In this document: positions 55,241 through 64,000 of the stretch, in pieces
Numbering within the stretch: the stretch's first letter is position 1
How the letters are laid out: every line of letters begins with the position of its first letter
From: Acorus gramineus
Taxonomy: Eukaryota > Streptophyta > Magnoliopsida > Acorales > Acoraceae
Assembly (NCBI GenBank): GCA_030737835.1
Contig: JAUJYN010000031.1
Coordinates: 310,001 to 374,000, forward strand
DNA length: 64,000 nucleotides
Reading direction: 5' to 3'
Position numbers and translations under genes: made by a program
Notes under the pieces: generated by a model
Database searches by the model: none
Told to the model about the DNA's origin: nothing
The model's input: the letters and a program-made list of their open reading frames with translations, nothing else

Positions 55241-57476
55241 GTCAACACACTTAGATTAGGTTAACTAGGCTTAATTAGGGCTAAGAGAGGTTTTAAGTGG
55301 GCTTTGACTTGGGTCAACTCAACCACACAAAAAAACAAAAAGGGTTGACCAAGTCATGGGCCCACTTTGACCGAGTCAACTCTCCCAATGACTTCTCGCT
55401 TGGTCAAAACTCGGATACGCCCCGAAACTGTGAAATTCTGAAACGTACCGGAATTCGATGAAATTTTCGTGAGTGGCTTGAAATGGCACCAGGACACATA
55501 ATATGCAGTTAGATTTTCAATCGGAGTCCTCAAACACAAGACGATAGCTAACAATCCAAAATTTTAGCTGTTCCGATCGAAAAACGAAAAAAACTCAAAA
55601 ACTGCCAGAATGCTCCAATGGTTGCCATAAGGCTAAAAAGTGACACATATATAACAGTCGTGGTGGTGGTCAAGGTGGTTGTGGGTGAGCTCGAGAGCCC
55701 CCGCACCTCCCCCTTTCACTCCCCCTCTCTTGGTAAGTCTTTCCCTCTTCTTTTCTGGTTTTTTAGCACATTTGGGTGTGGTTAGGAGGGTGGTGTTATG
55801 TGTAATTGCTGCTGCACATGAGGTGTTTGTGTTTATGCATGGATGGTGGTAGTTTTGTGTTGTGGTAAGGCAGATTTATGTCTCCTTAAGATCTTTGTGG
55901 AACTAGTACCTAGAGACATATTTTAAGGATTATGTCTTCATATGATGTGATCATCCATGTGTCTCAATAGTATATATGTAATTTGGTGTCATTATGATAT
56001 ATGTGTTGTAAGTTATAACCTGATTTGCAAGGCCTGTCCAGATTTGCGTGAGAATTGACCAGTTTCTGAAAATATTTTATTTTGGGCATTTAGAGGCTAA
56101 ATCAAGTTATGATGTCTTCAAAGATTATGATCCTAACATGTCAGAGAACGTGTATGATTTATTTCATAATTTTTTGATGTGTATTTTGTGCTATGGAGAT
56201 CAAATAGTAGGGCTGGTTGCAGCTGGTATACCAGTTTTGCTTGATTGTGTGTCAAGGAGTTGTTATGCATGTTGTGGAAACTATCAGGAGTTAGGGTCTT
56301 CATGAAGTAGACTTATATGTGTGTCAGGAGGTTCCATGTTTTAATTGAGCATCATTGGTTGTGTTTTGTAGCTTTCGTTGGCGGAACTCGCGATAAATGG
56401 GTCGTTAGGTGAGTAGTTCGATCCAACCCTTCGGGAAGCGTTGGATGCACGTAGTCGTGCGTCGCTCATCCGTTGCGCACCTTGACTGTACAACTTATTT
56501 AGATAAGTAGTATGGTCATGTCTAACCCATAATATGCTAGATAATTGCATGCTAGGTTAGTATATCTCATATATTGCGTAGAACCCCCTATTCTATAATA
56601 TACTTGCCTATGTATCGTATTCAGGTATGAATGATCATGATTAAACCTGGGTTAATAAATGGGCACATGCCTAATGTTCCCTTGCGATAAGACTTGAGGG
56701 CGTGGTGTAGTTGTTGCGCCCATGCTAATGGGGCAAAGCTATGACCAACTTCTAGAGATGATGAGCTCTCTCTCGCCCTCTCTCTTTATGCGGACTGAGT
56801 AAGTAGATATGGTTCCTACTTGACTCAGGTTCCTTGGGAATATTGGCATGCCCCTGTTAGTGCGCGAGATCGCGCTTGACCGTTCCCTTTTTAGTTGGTG
56901 ATATCCAACGCATGTTAGGGTATACCTTGTAGGCTTGCATGCTTGTATGCTTGTAAGCATATTATTTAGGCCATGCCTTGTTATGTCTGTTGTAAATATA
57001 TTGTTTATGCTTTTTATCCATGTTAGGGAGTATCTCGATAATTAATTGTTATGTTATCGTGCATGTAGTTCATGTACATAACTATGATATAATTCTCCTG
57101 TAATATATATGCGCATGTTAAAACTGATTAGGCCTATCTGAAATAGGCGAGGGTATGACCCGCCATTGGGTTGTACCTTATTAGTTAGAGCGCTAGCGAT
57201 GTAATCGCCCCCTTGCATCCGAGCGATGCACTCGATTGGAATTAAGGAGAATTCATTATCATATCGATTTTGTTAAGCCGGTGGTTATGGAATTAAGCTA
57301 GGCCTACCCATGTTAAGCGAGTGTATGAACCGTCTGTTGGGTTATACCTTAGGCTTATCTCTGTGCGAGAGCAGAGGTATCTCCCTGCGTCCGAGTGATG
57401 CATCTCTGTGGGAGTTCAAGCATATTTTGATAGCATCGGTATGGGATTACCGAGGATAGTTGATTTTTCCATAGGG

Positions 57477-59834
57477 TGTTATATATGTGTCACTTTTAGT
57501 TTTCCGGGCACCTTTGGGACATTTCTGGCAGTTTTTCAACTTTTTCTTTTTTTGATCGGAACCGCTAAAATTTTAGACTTTTAGCTATCATCATGAGCTT
57601 GAGAACTCCGATTGAAAATCTAACTGCACATTATGTGTCCTGGTGCCATTTCAAACCACTCACAAAAATTTCATCGAATTCCGGTAACGTTTCAGAATTT
57701 GGCAGTTCTGAATCGTATCCGGGTTTTGACCGAGCGGGAATGTCAAAGGGGGACTTGACCAAGTCAAAGAGGACTTTGACCAAGTCAAGTTTGACCATTG
57801 ACTTGGTCAAATGGTTTTGTTTTTTTGTGTGGTTGGGTTGACTCAAAGTCAAGCCACCAAGTGAAATTGTTCCAAGTGTGTGTGAGTGTGTGTGTGTAAG
57901 TGTGTGAAGCCCTATTTGTGGGCGTCCCCTCTCTTTTCCCCATCTCACCATCTCTCACTCACTCCACTCACTCCATTTCATCTCCTCTTCCTTATTTTTC
58001 CTCCATTAGAGCTAGTAGAAGAAGAAGAAATAGAAAGCCCTAGAAGGGAAAAAGAGAGGTAAGGTTGTGATCTACCTCTCCATGGTCTTTGTTTGGTTTT
58101 CCCCTTTGTTGACCTCCCTCTCATGGCTTCTCCTCCCCCCTGTTTCAGCCATTTTTAGGGCTGAGAGTGGCTGAGGTGGTGGTGGTCTTGGTGGTGGCGA
58201 TTTGGTGCGCAAAGGGCACCCGAGTTCCCTCCCTTGTTCTTCCTCTCCTTGGGTAAGTCCTTCTCCTCCCTATGCTTGTTTAGATGTTTGATTAGGGTAT
58301 ATAAATGGTTATGCATGGTATGCATGGATGTTAGGGGGTGTGGGTGGGCTGAGGAGGGGGTGGAAGGGGCTCGGGCGCGCGTGCGGAGTCATCCGCGCGC
58401 GTGCGCGCGCGTCTGCGCGCGCAGGCAGGCGCTGGCGCACGCAGACGGGCGCGCTGGCGAGCACGCGCGCGTACACGCAGACGTGGGGGCGTGCGCGCGG
58501 TGCGCGCTGTGCTCGCGGGTGCGCGCGAGCGTGCGCACGCGCGCGGCAGCTCGACTGGGCGCGCGGGCAGGGGTGCGGCAGTGCGCCAGGGGCGTAGGGG
58601 CACGTGCGGGTGTGCGCATTCGTGCGTGCGCGTGCGGGGGGCCATGCGTATGGCTGCCCGAGGGTTCGGGAGGGTGTCGGGGCACTCGGACTCGCGTGCG
58701 TACGCGCGTGCTCGCATGCGTGCGGGTCCGTATGCATGCTTGTCCGAGTATTGGGTATTTCTAGTAAATTTCTTATGTATTTGTGTAGTTTACTCACCAT
58801 ATTGAATGCCCATGTCTTACAGATCTTGACGGACGGTCACGCGATGACCCGGGTTTCGGTGAGTGGGACAATCCAACCCAGTAGGGAGACGTTCAATGCA
58901 CGTATAGGCGTGCATTGCCCTCCCCTGGGGCACCATAATTGTATATTAGCTTATGATAATGTAAAACTATGCATGCATGATTAATATGATGTATCCATGC
59001 CACCTTAGACTTTGTATGCTAGGGAAATGCACCCTTATATCATGTATAGAGGCCTATGCATGCCCAGACACCAAGCCCCGAACTATGCATGTTCCCATCT
59101 AGTTTAATCTAATTAAATCAAAATGAGAGCATTTAGTTATAAGCATGCCTTAGAGAATATTATAACCTTGTTGTTATAATATATGTCTCCCCGCATCTGA
59201 GTTATGCGCACTGGAGGAATTCTTAAGAATTCATGACATTATTAGCGTTACAAATCGGTGTCGACGGATCCAAGAGGATCGTATCCATGTGAGTAGGCTG
59301 TCTTCTCCTTTTGGTTGGATCCGATGTAGGGACTCCCCGGCGTTGGCTGACCTGACAGAGGGCTCCCGTCCGTAGGTACCTCTGATGTGTCGGACAGTAC
59401 TGATAGTGGGAGCATACCAGGTGGAGGCTACGGAGTGTGGGAGAGGCTCCCGGATGGACCAGGGGTGGAGAGCGGTCTAGTATGCCCCAAGAGGCCCATG
59501 TCACCCCCAGTAAAGGGTGAGGGTGAGGGGGGAGGTGGGTTGGCGATGAAACGACCCACTAGAATGTGTAGTTGTTCCCGTGTTAGGGGCTATAAATTAT
59601 TTAAGGTTAATATGAATTGTGATGCATGGGTTGTGCTATTCACTGAGCGTGTGGCTCACCCCTCGCATATTCTTTTCCTCCAGTTATATCTGAGTCGGAT
59701 CTGAAGGAGGAGCTCCCCGAGGCACATCAGCAGTAGCGGAGCAGCGTCACGTTCTGCGAGTGAGAGGCCATCAGCATCCCCTTCTTGATTGTATGTATTG
59801 TATTCCGTGCTTGGGCACATACTTGTATTTGGAT
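57477..59834 (+). mobile_element. LTR G, truncated in window by insertion of element E
   Basis: Starts TGTTATATATGTGTCACTTTTAG, sense plus. Closely similar to the solo LTR at 33303-35966 up to '...gtatttggat', where element E enters. Donor GTAAGTCC at 58253, acceptor CTTACAG ending 58822, microexon 58823-58858, donor GTGAGTGG at 58859, acceptor CCTCCAG ending 59683. GC-rich block at 58370-58760. The remainder must lie to the right of E, outside the window. Confidence 0.82.
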
Positions 59835-60424
59835 TGTTATATATGTGTCACTTTTTGGCCTATTGGCAATCATTGGAGCATTTTGGCAGTTTTAAAATTT
59901 TTAGTGTTTTTCGATCGGAACCGCATAATTTCAGACTGTTAGCTATCGTCTTGAGCTAGAGGACTCCGATTGAAAAACTAACTGCATATTATGTGTCCTG
60001 GTGCCATTTTAAGCCACTCATAAAAATTTCATCGAATTCTGGCATCGTTTGCAAAAATTTCGCAGTTCCGGGGCGTATCCGGGTTTTTAAGTCGCGCTCT
60101 ACTTAAAAGGAATCAAAAATATCTTAACACTATTCATCATCTTCCCGACTTGCTCTCTCTCTCTCCTCTCCTCCGATTTTCTTCCGTTCGAGCCCCCTAC
60201 ACCCCTCAAAACCAAAAACCTAAAGCACGGGAAGTGTAGATCGGGTCCCGATCTACGCTCCGGTGTCTTCAAATCCGAATTCCGACGATCCTAGCCTCCC
60301 CGACCTCCCCTCTCTCTCCTCTGTTTCGAGCCAAATCAAGGGCCGTGATAGATCGGGGCGTGAGAAGGCTTGTGGGAAAGGTTTCGGCGCGTGGAGATCC
60401 ACCGGACGCCTCTTCCTCCCCTCG

Positions 60425-61451
60425 GTAAGCCTCCTTTCCCTCTTATTTCTCGTCTAGATGATTGCTAGGGGAGGGTTTTGTGTTTAGGAGGTGGTTGGTG
60501 GCGGTGGGGGTCGTCGGAGGGTGGTCGGAGGTGGTTGGAGGTGGTCGGGGCAGTGGGAGGGGTGGTTGGAGGCGCTCGGCAGGCTGGGGGACTGTCCCGG
60601 GCAGCAGGGAGCAGCGGCAGCGGCCAGGCAGCGCGCAGGCCGGGCGCGCGCGGGCATGCGCGCGTGCGTGCGCGGGTGTGCGTGCGCGCGGCGTGTGCGT
60701 GGGTGTGCGCGGGTCTGGTGCGTGGGGCTGGTCGTGCTGGGCGCGCTGGATGGGCTGGGGGCCTCAGACAGCACAGGCAACGAGCACAGGAGCCGGCTGG
60801 GCGTGCGCGCGTGCGTACGCGCGTGCGTGCGCGCGGGCGTGCGCTCGGGGGAGCTGGTCGCGGCGGTGCAAGGCGTGCGAGCTGCTCGGGTGGTGCTGTG
60901 CGCGGGTCTGTTCGTGCAGTTGTGCGCGAGGGGCTGATGGCGAGCTGGCCTGGGCGCTGGTCTGGGCGCGCGCGGAGGTGCTGGCCGAGGTGCTGGACGC
61001 GCGAGGTGCTGGCCGAGGTGCTGGCGGAGGTGCTGGACGCGCGAGGTGCTGGCCGAGGTGCTGGGCGGAGCGCACGGGTGCTGGGGCGCGCGCGGAGGAG
61101 GCGCGGGGCGAGGAGCTGTGCGCGAGGCGTGCGCGGGGCGCGGCAAGGCAGGGATGGTGTGCGCGGGCGAGGCGCCGCGCGCGGGGGCGTGCGGGGTGCT
61201 CGCGGGCCAGCGCACGGCGTGCGGGGCGCGTGCGGGCTGCCGCGGCTGGGCTCGGTGGACGCGCGGAGCCCCGGGCGGTGCGCGGAGTGCGCGGGCTGAG
61301 GCGCGGCGGCGCGTCCGGGCGGTCGGGTGGCCGTGCGGGGGGTTGCCGAGGGTGTTGGGTGTTTTTGGATCTTTGGGTGTTTGTTTGTGTGTGTTATGTA
61401 TTTTTGGGTCATTGTGGATTTATTCTAACCAGTTAATACCTTGTCTTGCAG
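60425..61451 (+). other. Predicted leader intron 1 of element E
   Basis: Donor CTCG|GTAAGC, acceptor ACCTTGTCTTGCAG. It contains the longest CpG-rich block of the window (60640-61340), including direct repeats of 'ggtgctggacgcgcgaggtgctggccga' type near 60978-61070. The prediction is from splice consensus and from the same two sites in every other LTR copy; no transcript evidence is available here. Confidence 0.55.
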
Positions 61452-61487
61452 ATCTCGACGGACGGTCGCGCGTCGACCCGATTCCCG
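61452..61487 (+). other. Conserved 36-nt microexon of the LTR leader
   Basis: Begins ATCTCGACGGACGG and ends CCCG before GTGAGTGG. Equivalent blocks, all preceded by AG and followed by GTGAGT/GTGAG, are 12307-12342, 14376-14411, 23049-23087, 26695-26731, 32209-32245, 34642-34677, 45925-45960, 54124-54159, 56372-56408 and 58823-58858. Lengths are 36 nt in seven, 37 in three and 39 in one. Confidence 0.6.
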
Positions 61488-62535
61488 GTGAGTGGGACAA
61501 CCCAACCCAGTGTGGGAGGCGCTACATGCTTTGGGCGTGTACCGTCCTCCCCTGGGGCTTATAGTTAGTATTAACTGCTTTGATGTAATCCATGTATGCA
61601 TGATGTGTGTGTAGAATTGCATGCCACCCTAGTTGTGTGATAGGGACTTGCACCCTTAGGATTGTGCATGAGCCATGCATCCTGCCTCCTCGCTATCATG
61701 CTAGGAAAGCCCGACCTGTGCATGCGTCCTATTAGTTTGGTTTATTTAATTAAATGCGAACTGTAATAATAGATAGCATGTTTAGGGAATATAAAGGGGG
61801 CCTTGCGAGGTTAACACTGAGACCCGGGTTAGGGTACTCCGTGTTCCTCGTTTGGTTGTCGGATGTCCTACATCGGGACCTCAGGTTACCCTCCCAAGGT
61901 CTCTATTTTCCCTTGTATTATGATTAATAAATGCATGTTCCCCGCATCCTGGTTATGCGCGCTGGTGGAATTCTGAGGAATTCGAGACATTAGAGTCTTA
62001 GAGATGTGCTGTCAGCGGATCCGATGGATCATATGCGATGGATAGGCTGTTCTGTTCCCCTCGTCGGATCCGTGTAGAGACTACCTCGGCGTTAGACAGG
62101 TTGTCCCGTGCAGGGGCTCCCACTAGTAGGCGCCTCCTGACTTGGAAGGACTGCGCTGAACATGGGAGTGGCCAAACAACCGCGGAGTGAGGAGAGACTA
62201 TCGGTGGACCAAGGGTAACCAACAGCCTAGTCAGTCCCAAGAGCCTAGGTCACCTGTTGAGAGGTGAGGGTGAGGGTATGGTGGGCCGGCGATGCGACGA
62301 CCCACAGGATTATGAATGGATGTTTATCAACCCGCTAAGTCCCAACATCCTAGGTCACCTGTTGAGGGTGAGGGTGAGGGTGAGGGTATGGGTTCGGCGA
62401 TGAACGAACCCCCGGATGGTGATATTATGCCACTTGTGGCTTATGAATTGATTAAATGTGGTTAATATGAACTGTATGCATGGGTTGTGCTATTCACTGA
62501 GCGTGTGGCTCACCCCTCGCATATTGTCTTTTCAG
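61488..62535 (+). other. Predicted leader intron 2 of element E
   Basis: Donor GTGAGTGG, acceptor TATTGTCTTTTCAG. It contains a stretch 'gaggttaacactgagacccgg' shared with elements C and D, two GGTGAGGGTGAGGG segments and, just upstream of the acceptor, the conserved hairpin TGAGC-gtgtg-GCTCA followed by CCCCTCGCATA. Confidence 0.5.
62366..62392 (+). other. Strong G-quadruplex motif
   Basis: Five GGG runs separated by three-base loops TGA, TGA, TGA and TAT. It is on the sense strand of element E's LTR and hence in the predicted transcript. Confidence 0.85.
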
Positions 62536-62930
62536 TGATCTCTGAGGGAGGAGCTTCCCGAGCGACTACACCGGCAGAGGGCAGCGCCGCGTCCCACGAG
62601 TTTTGAGGCCATCAGCACCCTTCTTTCTGTTGTACGTATATGTTCTGTGCTTGGGCACTTAGTTGGATTGTATTTGGATTTTGTTGTGTATATATATGGG
62701 CATGTTGGCTCTCACAGGACTTATGATTATGTATCGAGTCTGTAGTATGTTTTTGATTACAGACTCAGTCTTTTAGCTTCCGCATTTGGTGTATATATTA
62801 TGTCAGCCCTGCTTTTATCTGTGTTATCATTTTAGTGATTGTTTGTGGTTTATTGTTGATTTCCTGTTACTGATATCATATATACACTTGCCGCGTCCCG
62901 GGGACGGCCGCCCTGGGGCGTGACAAAAGT

Positions 62931-62942
62931 TGGTATCAGAGC
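62931..62942 (+). other. Primer binding site of element E
   Basis: TGGTATCAGAGC, complementary to the 3' end of plant initiator Met tRNA, starts six bases after the LTR end. Confidence 0.92.
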
Positions 62943-63044
62943 CTGGTCCTGTCAGAGCCAAATGTCTTCCTTTGATAGAGATGAGTCCTAGGATTTCTAT
63001 ATGCGTATTCTGATCCTAGTGTCTGGTTTTCTTAGGTTGCTGAT

Positions 63045-64000
63045 ATGCCTCCTCGCAGAGGACGACGCGGACGTGGCCCCTCTCGACCCTTGGAGGTCTC
63101 CGGACCTGCCAGAGTCGAGGATGTTATCGGTGAGTCCTCAGCTGAGAGGTCAGGACCAGCGCAGGAGCCTCCTGCCTGGGAGCGCGCGATTGCGCGGTTA
63201 GCAGATATGGTGGAGACCCAGACGAGGGTGTTGGCAGATCAGGCGTGGGAGATTCGGGAGCTGCGGGCAGCCCGCGAGGCAGTACCGCAGGTTCCCTTGG
63301 CGGCAGATCCGCCTGTAGTGCCTGATACACCCCCAGTCCCCGTGGTGGAGATTCCGGCGGCCAGAGTCCAGGATCCTCAGGAGAGGGAGATGGGGCTAGA
63401 GGCAGCAGCGAGGGTCCAGCAGAGTGGACTCTCAGCCTTTCTGAAGCTCCACCCTCCCGAGTTCAGAGGACAGACGGAGGACCCCCTTGCTCCGAGAGAT
63501 GGTTGATGGAGGTGGATACCATCTTCTCGACGATGCTATGCACAGACCGCCAGAGGGTCTCCCTGGCTGCGTTTATGCTGAAGGGTAGCGCCGCCGAGTG
63601 GTGGGCTACTAGATCAGTTGACATTCCAGAGGGACTGGAGCAGCTCACCTGGGCGGGATTCAGGGGATATTTCTTGGAGGAGTATTTCCCCTTCTCGACG
63701 CGACAGCTAGTGGAGCGGGAGTTTGAGCAGCTGACTCAGGGCACCATGTCCGTCGCTGAGTACTCCACGCGGTTCACGAGGCTGTCCAGGTTCGCTCCAG
63801 CTCTGGCGATGGATGAGGTGTCGAGGTGCCGTCGGTTCGAGCTCGGTCTGAGCAATGCCATCCGAGTGCACGTCACCGCCCAGGGATTCACGAGGTTCTC
63901 CGACTTGGTCTCGCGGGCGAAGACTGTCGAGAGAGACCTCGGGATCCAGGTGCAGGCTCCGACCCCGCCGACAGACCAGAGGCCACCCAGAGGCCAGGAC
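63045..64000 (+). pseudogene. gag of element E (5' part, frameshifted)
   Basis: ATG 63045 opens [20 protein letters not shown], nearly the same as gag of element C. One base is missing near 63498, just before the RWLMEVD motif of the Retrotrans_gag domain, giving a premature stop at 63504-63506. In the other frame the domain continues intact ([17 protein letters not shown], then [20 protein letters not shown], then [15 protein letters not shown]) to the window end, with no further stop seen. The zinc knuckle and pol would lie outside the window. Confidence 0.88.

Larger units (their letters stand above)
44365..55656 (-). mobile_element. Element C: near-complete Tekay/Del-like chromovirus-type retrotransposon
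   Basis: 11.3 kb, minus strand. The LTRs are 44365-47512 (3148 bp) and 52485-55656 (3172 bp) and look nearly identical by eye, so the insertion is young relative to A and D. PBS for initiator Met tRNA, PPT and gag-pol are all in place. The target duplications GTGGT (44360-44364) and GTCGT (55657-55661) differ by one base. LTRs of about 3 kb, the TGGTATCAGAGC PBS and a C-terminal chromodomain-like segment fit the Tekay/Del clade. Gag-pol is broken four times, so C is probably not autonomous. Confidence 0.92.
52485..55656 (-). repeat. 5' LTR of element C
   Basis: Read on the minus strand: U3 of about 415 bases to the TATATAA box (55233-55240), predicted exon 1 to the donor CCTTGG|GTAAG at 54905, intron 1 54160-54905, microexon 54124-54159, intron 2 52881-54123 ending TTTTCTCCAG, then exon 3 to the PBS. 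Intron 1 holds the GC-rich block (54200-54740). Intron 2 holds five CCCTCACCC-type units (53030-53385) and the hairpin block at about 52896-52925. Confidence 0.9.
43639..57476 (+). mobile_element. LTR F (interrupted by element C; right end not in window)
   Basis: Starts TGTTATGCCTGTGTCATTTG at 43639, sense strand plus, 'GCATAACA' subtype. The segments are 43639-44364 and, after element C and its duplicated bases, 55662-57476. There LTR G interrupts it. The text across the C junction matches the (CCACCA)-rich part of other LTRs. Donor GTAAGTC is at about 55733, microexon 56372-56408 (37 nt) and donor GTGAGTAG at 56409. It lacks the CpG-rich block found in all other copies; 55860-56340 is AT-rich instead. 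Confidence 0.75.
59835..62925 (+). repeat. 5' LTR of element E
   Basis: 3091 bp, TGTTATATATGTGTCAC ... GGGGCGTGACA. It has a conserved U3 block with TTCGATCGGAACCGC near 59908 and a weak TATA-like CTTAAAAG at 60102-60109. A perfect 10-bp-stem palindrome at 60236-60256 lies in the predicted leader. Predicted intron 1 60425-61451, microexon 61452-61487, intron 2 61488-62535. Two G-quadruplex-bearing segments lie at about 62262-62280 and 62366-62392. Confidence 0.9.
59835..64000 (+). mobile_element. Element E: Tekay/Del-like retrotransposon, 5' part
   Basis: 5' LTR 59835-62925, PBS 62931-62942, gag from 63045, running off the window. It belongs to the same family as element C (gag proteins align over their whole shared length) but in the plus direction. 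TGGAT at 59830-59834 would be the target duplication; the other copy is outside the window. Confidence 0.9.

Noticed and set aside
55993-56310. Possible host exon in the AT-rich part of LTR F (frame at 56048-56305)
   Set aside because: No splice context or recognisable domain. It lies between LTR segments, so it is more simply a divergent part of the LTR.
60465-61436. Several long overlapping reading frames (up to ~320 codons) on both strands
   Set aside because: They lie in the CpG-rich block, where stop codons hardly occur, and are open in many frames at once with Ala/Arg/Pro/Cys-only composition. No domain or codon signal; treated as by-products. The same applies to 22256-22963, 34037-34755, 45982-46942, 54181-55086 and 58234-58805.

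Overview
The window looks like intergenic heterochromatin from a large flowering-plant genome. I find no host gene that I can name, no rRNA or tRNA gene and no CRISPR array. At least 80% of it is LTR retrotransposon sequence of the Ty3/gypsy superfamily, layered by repeated insertion. The plant assignment rests on the element types: a Tat-lineage element with two RNase H domains and an antisense gene, Tekay/Del-like chromodomain elements with LTRs of about 3 kb, an initiator-Met-tRNA primer binding site and plant-type splice sites. The species cannot be told from this sequence.

Layout. 1-1245 is low-copy or repeat DNA with a small conserved ORF. 1251-19953 is element A, a minus-strand Tat-lineage retrotransposon with perfect TCAAC target duplications. 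Its pol is split by a solo LTR (9499-15657), which is itself split by a second solo LTR (9954-13422). On its plus strand A carries two tandem copies of the antisense 'putative gypsy-type transposon' gene (2384-3708 and 4289-6657). 19959-21111 is AT-rich DNA with the start of a hAT-like MITE. 21112-36148 is element D, a minus-strand Tekay-like element with perfect ATTTA duplications. It contains two oppositely oriented solo LTRs (21648-25175 and 33303-35966) and a heavily deleted pol. 36149-43638 holds the rest of the MITE, a diverged LTR remnant, a second copy of the MITE-bearing repeat, a second copy of the 1-950 module, and foldback MITEs. 43639 to the window end is a nested stack: LTR F (plus) is interrupted by the complete element C (44365-55656, minus) and by LTR G (plus, from 57477); G is interrupted by element E (plus, from 59835), whose gag runs off the window.

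Elements C, D, E, F, G and the four solo LTRs form one LTR superfamily (sense ends TGTTAT...GGGGCGTGACA) with two terminal subtypes. C is nearly complete: 3.15-3.17 kb LTRs, PBS, PPT and a gag-pol with all catalytic motifs, broken by two frameshifts and two stop codons.

The most notable observation concerns the LTR leader. Every long LTR here, both subtypes and all 11 copies, carries a 36-39 nt block flanked by a canonical splice acceptor and a GTGAGT-type donor. It lies between an upstream GTAAG-type donor and a downstream TTTTCAG/CTCCAG acceptor. This predicts a three-exon, two-intron leader with a conserved microexon. The first predicted intron holds an extremely CpG-rich alternating purine-pyrimidine (Z-DNA-prone) block. 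The second holds GGGTGA-type G-quadruplex arrays and a conserved small hairpin. The second notable system is the tandem pair of antisense genes in element A, the first with its own TATA-like box and AATAAA signal.
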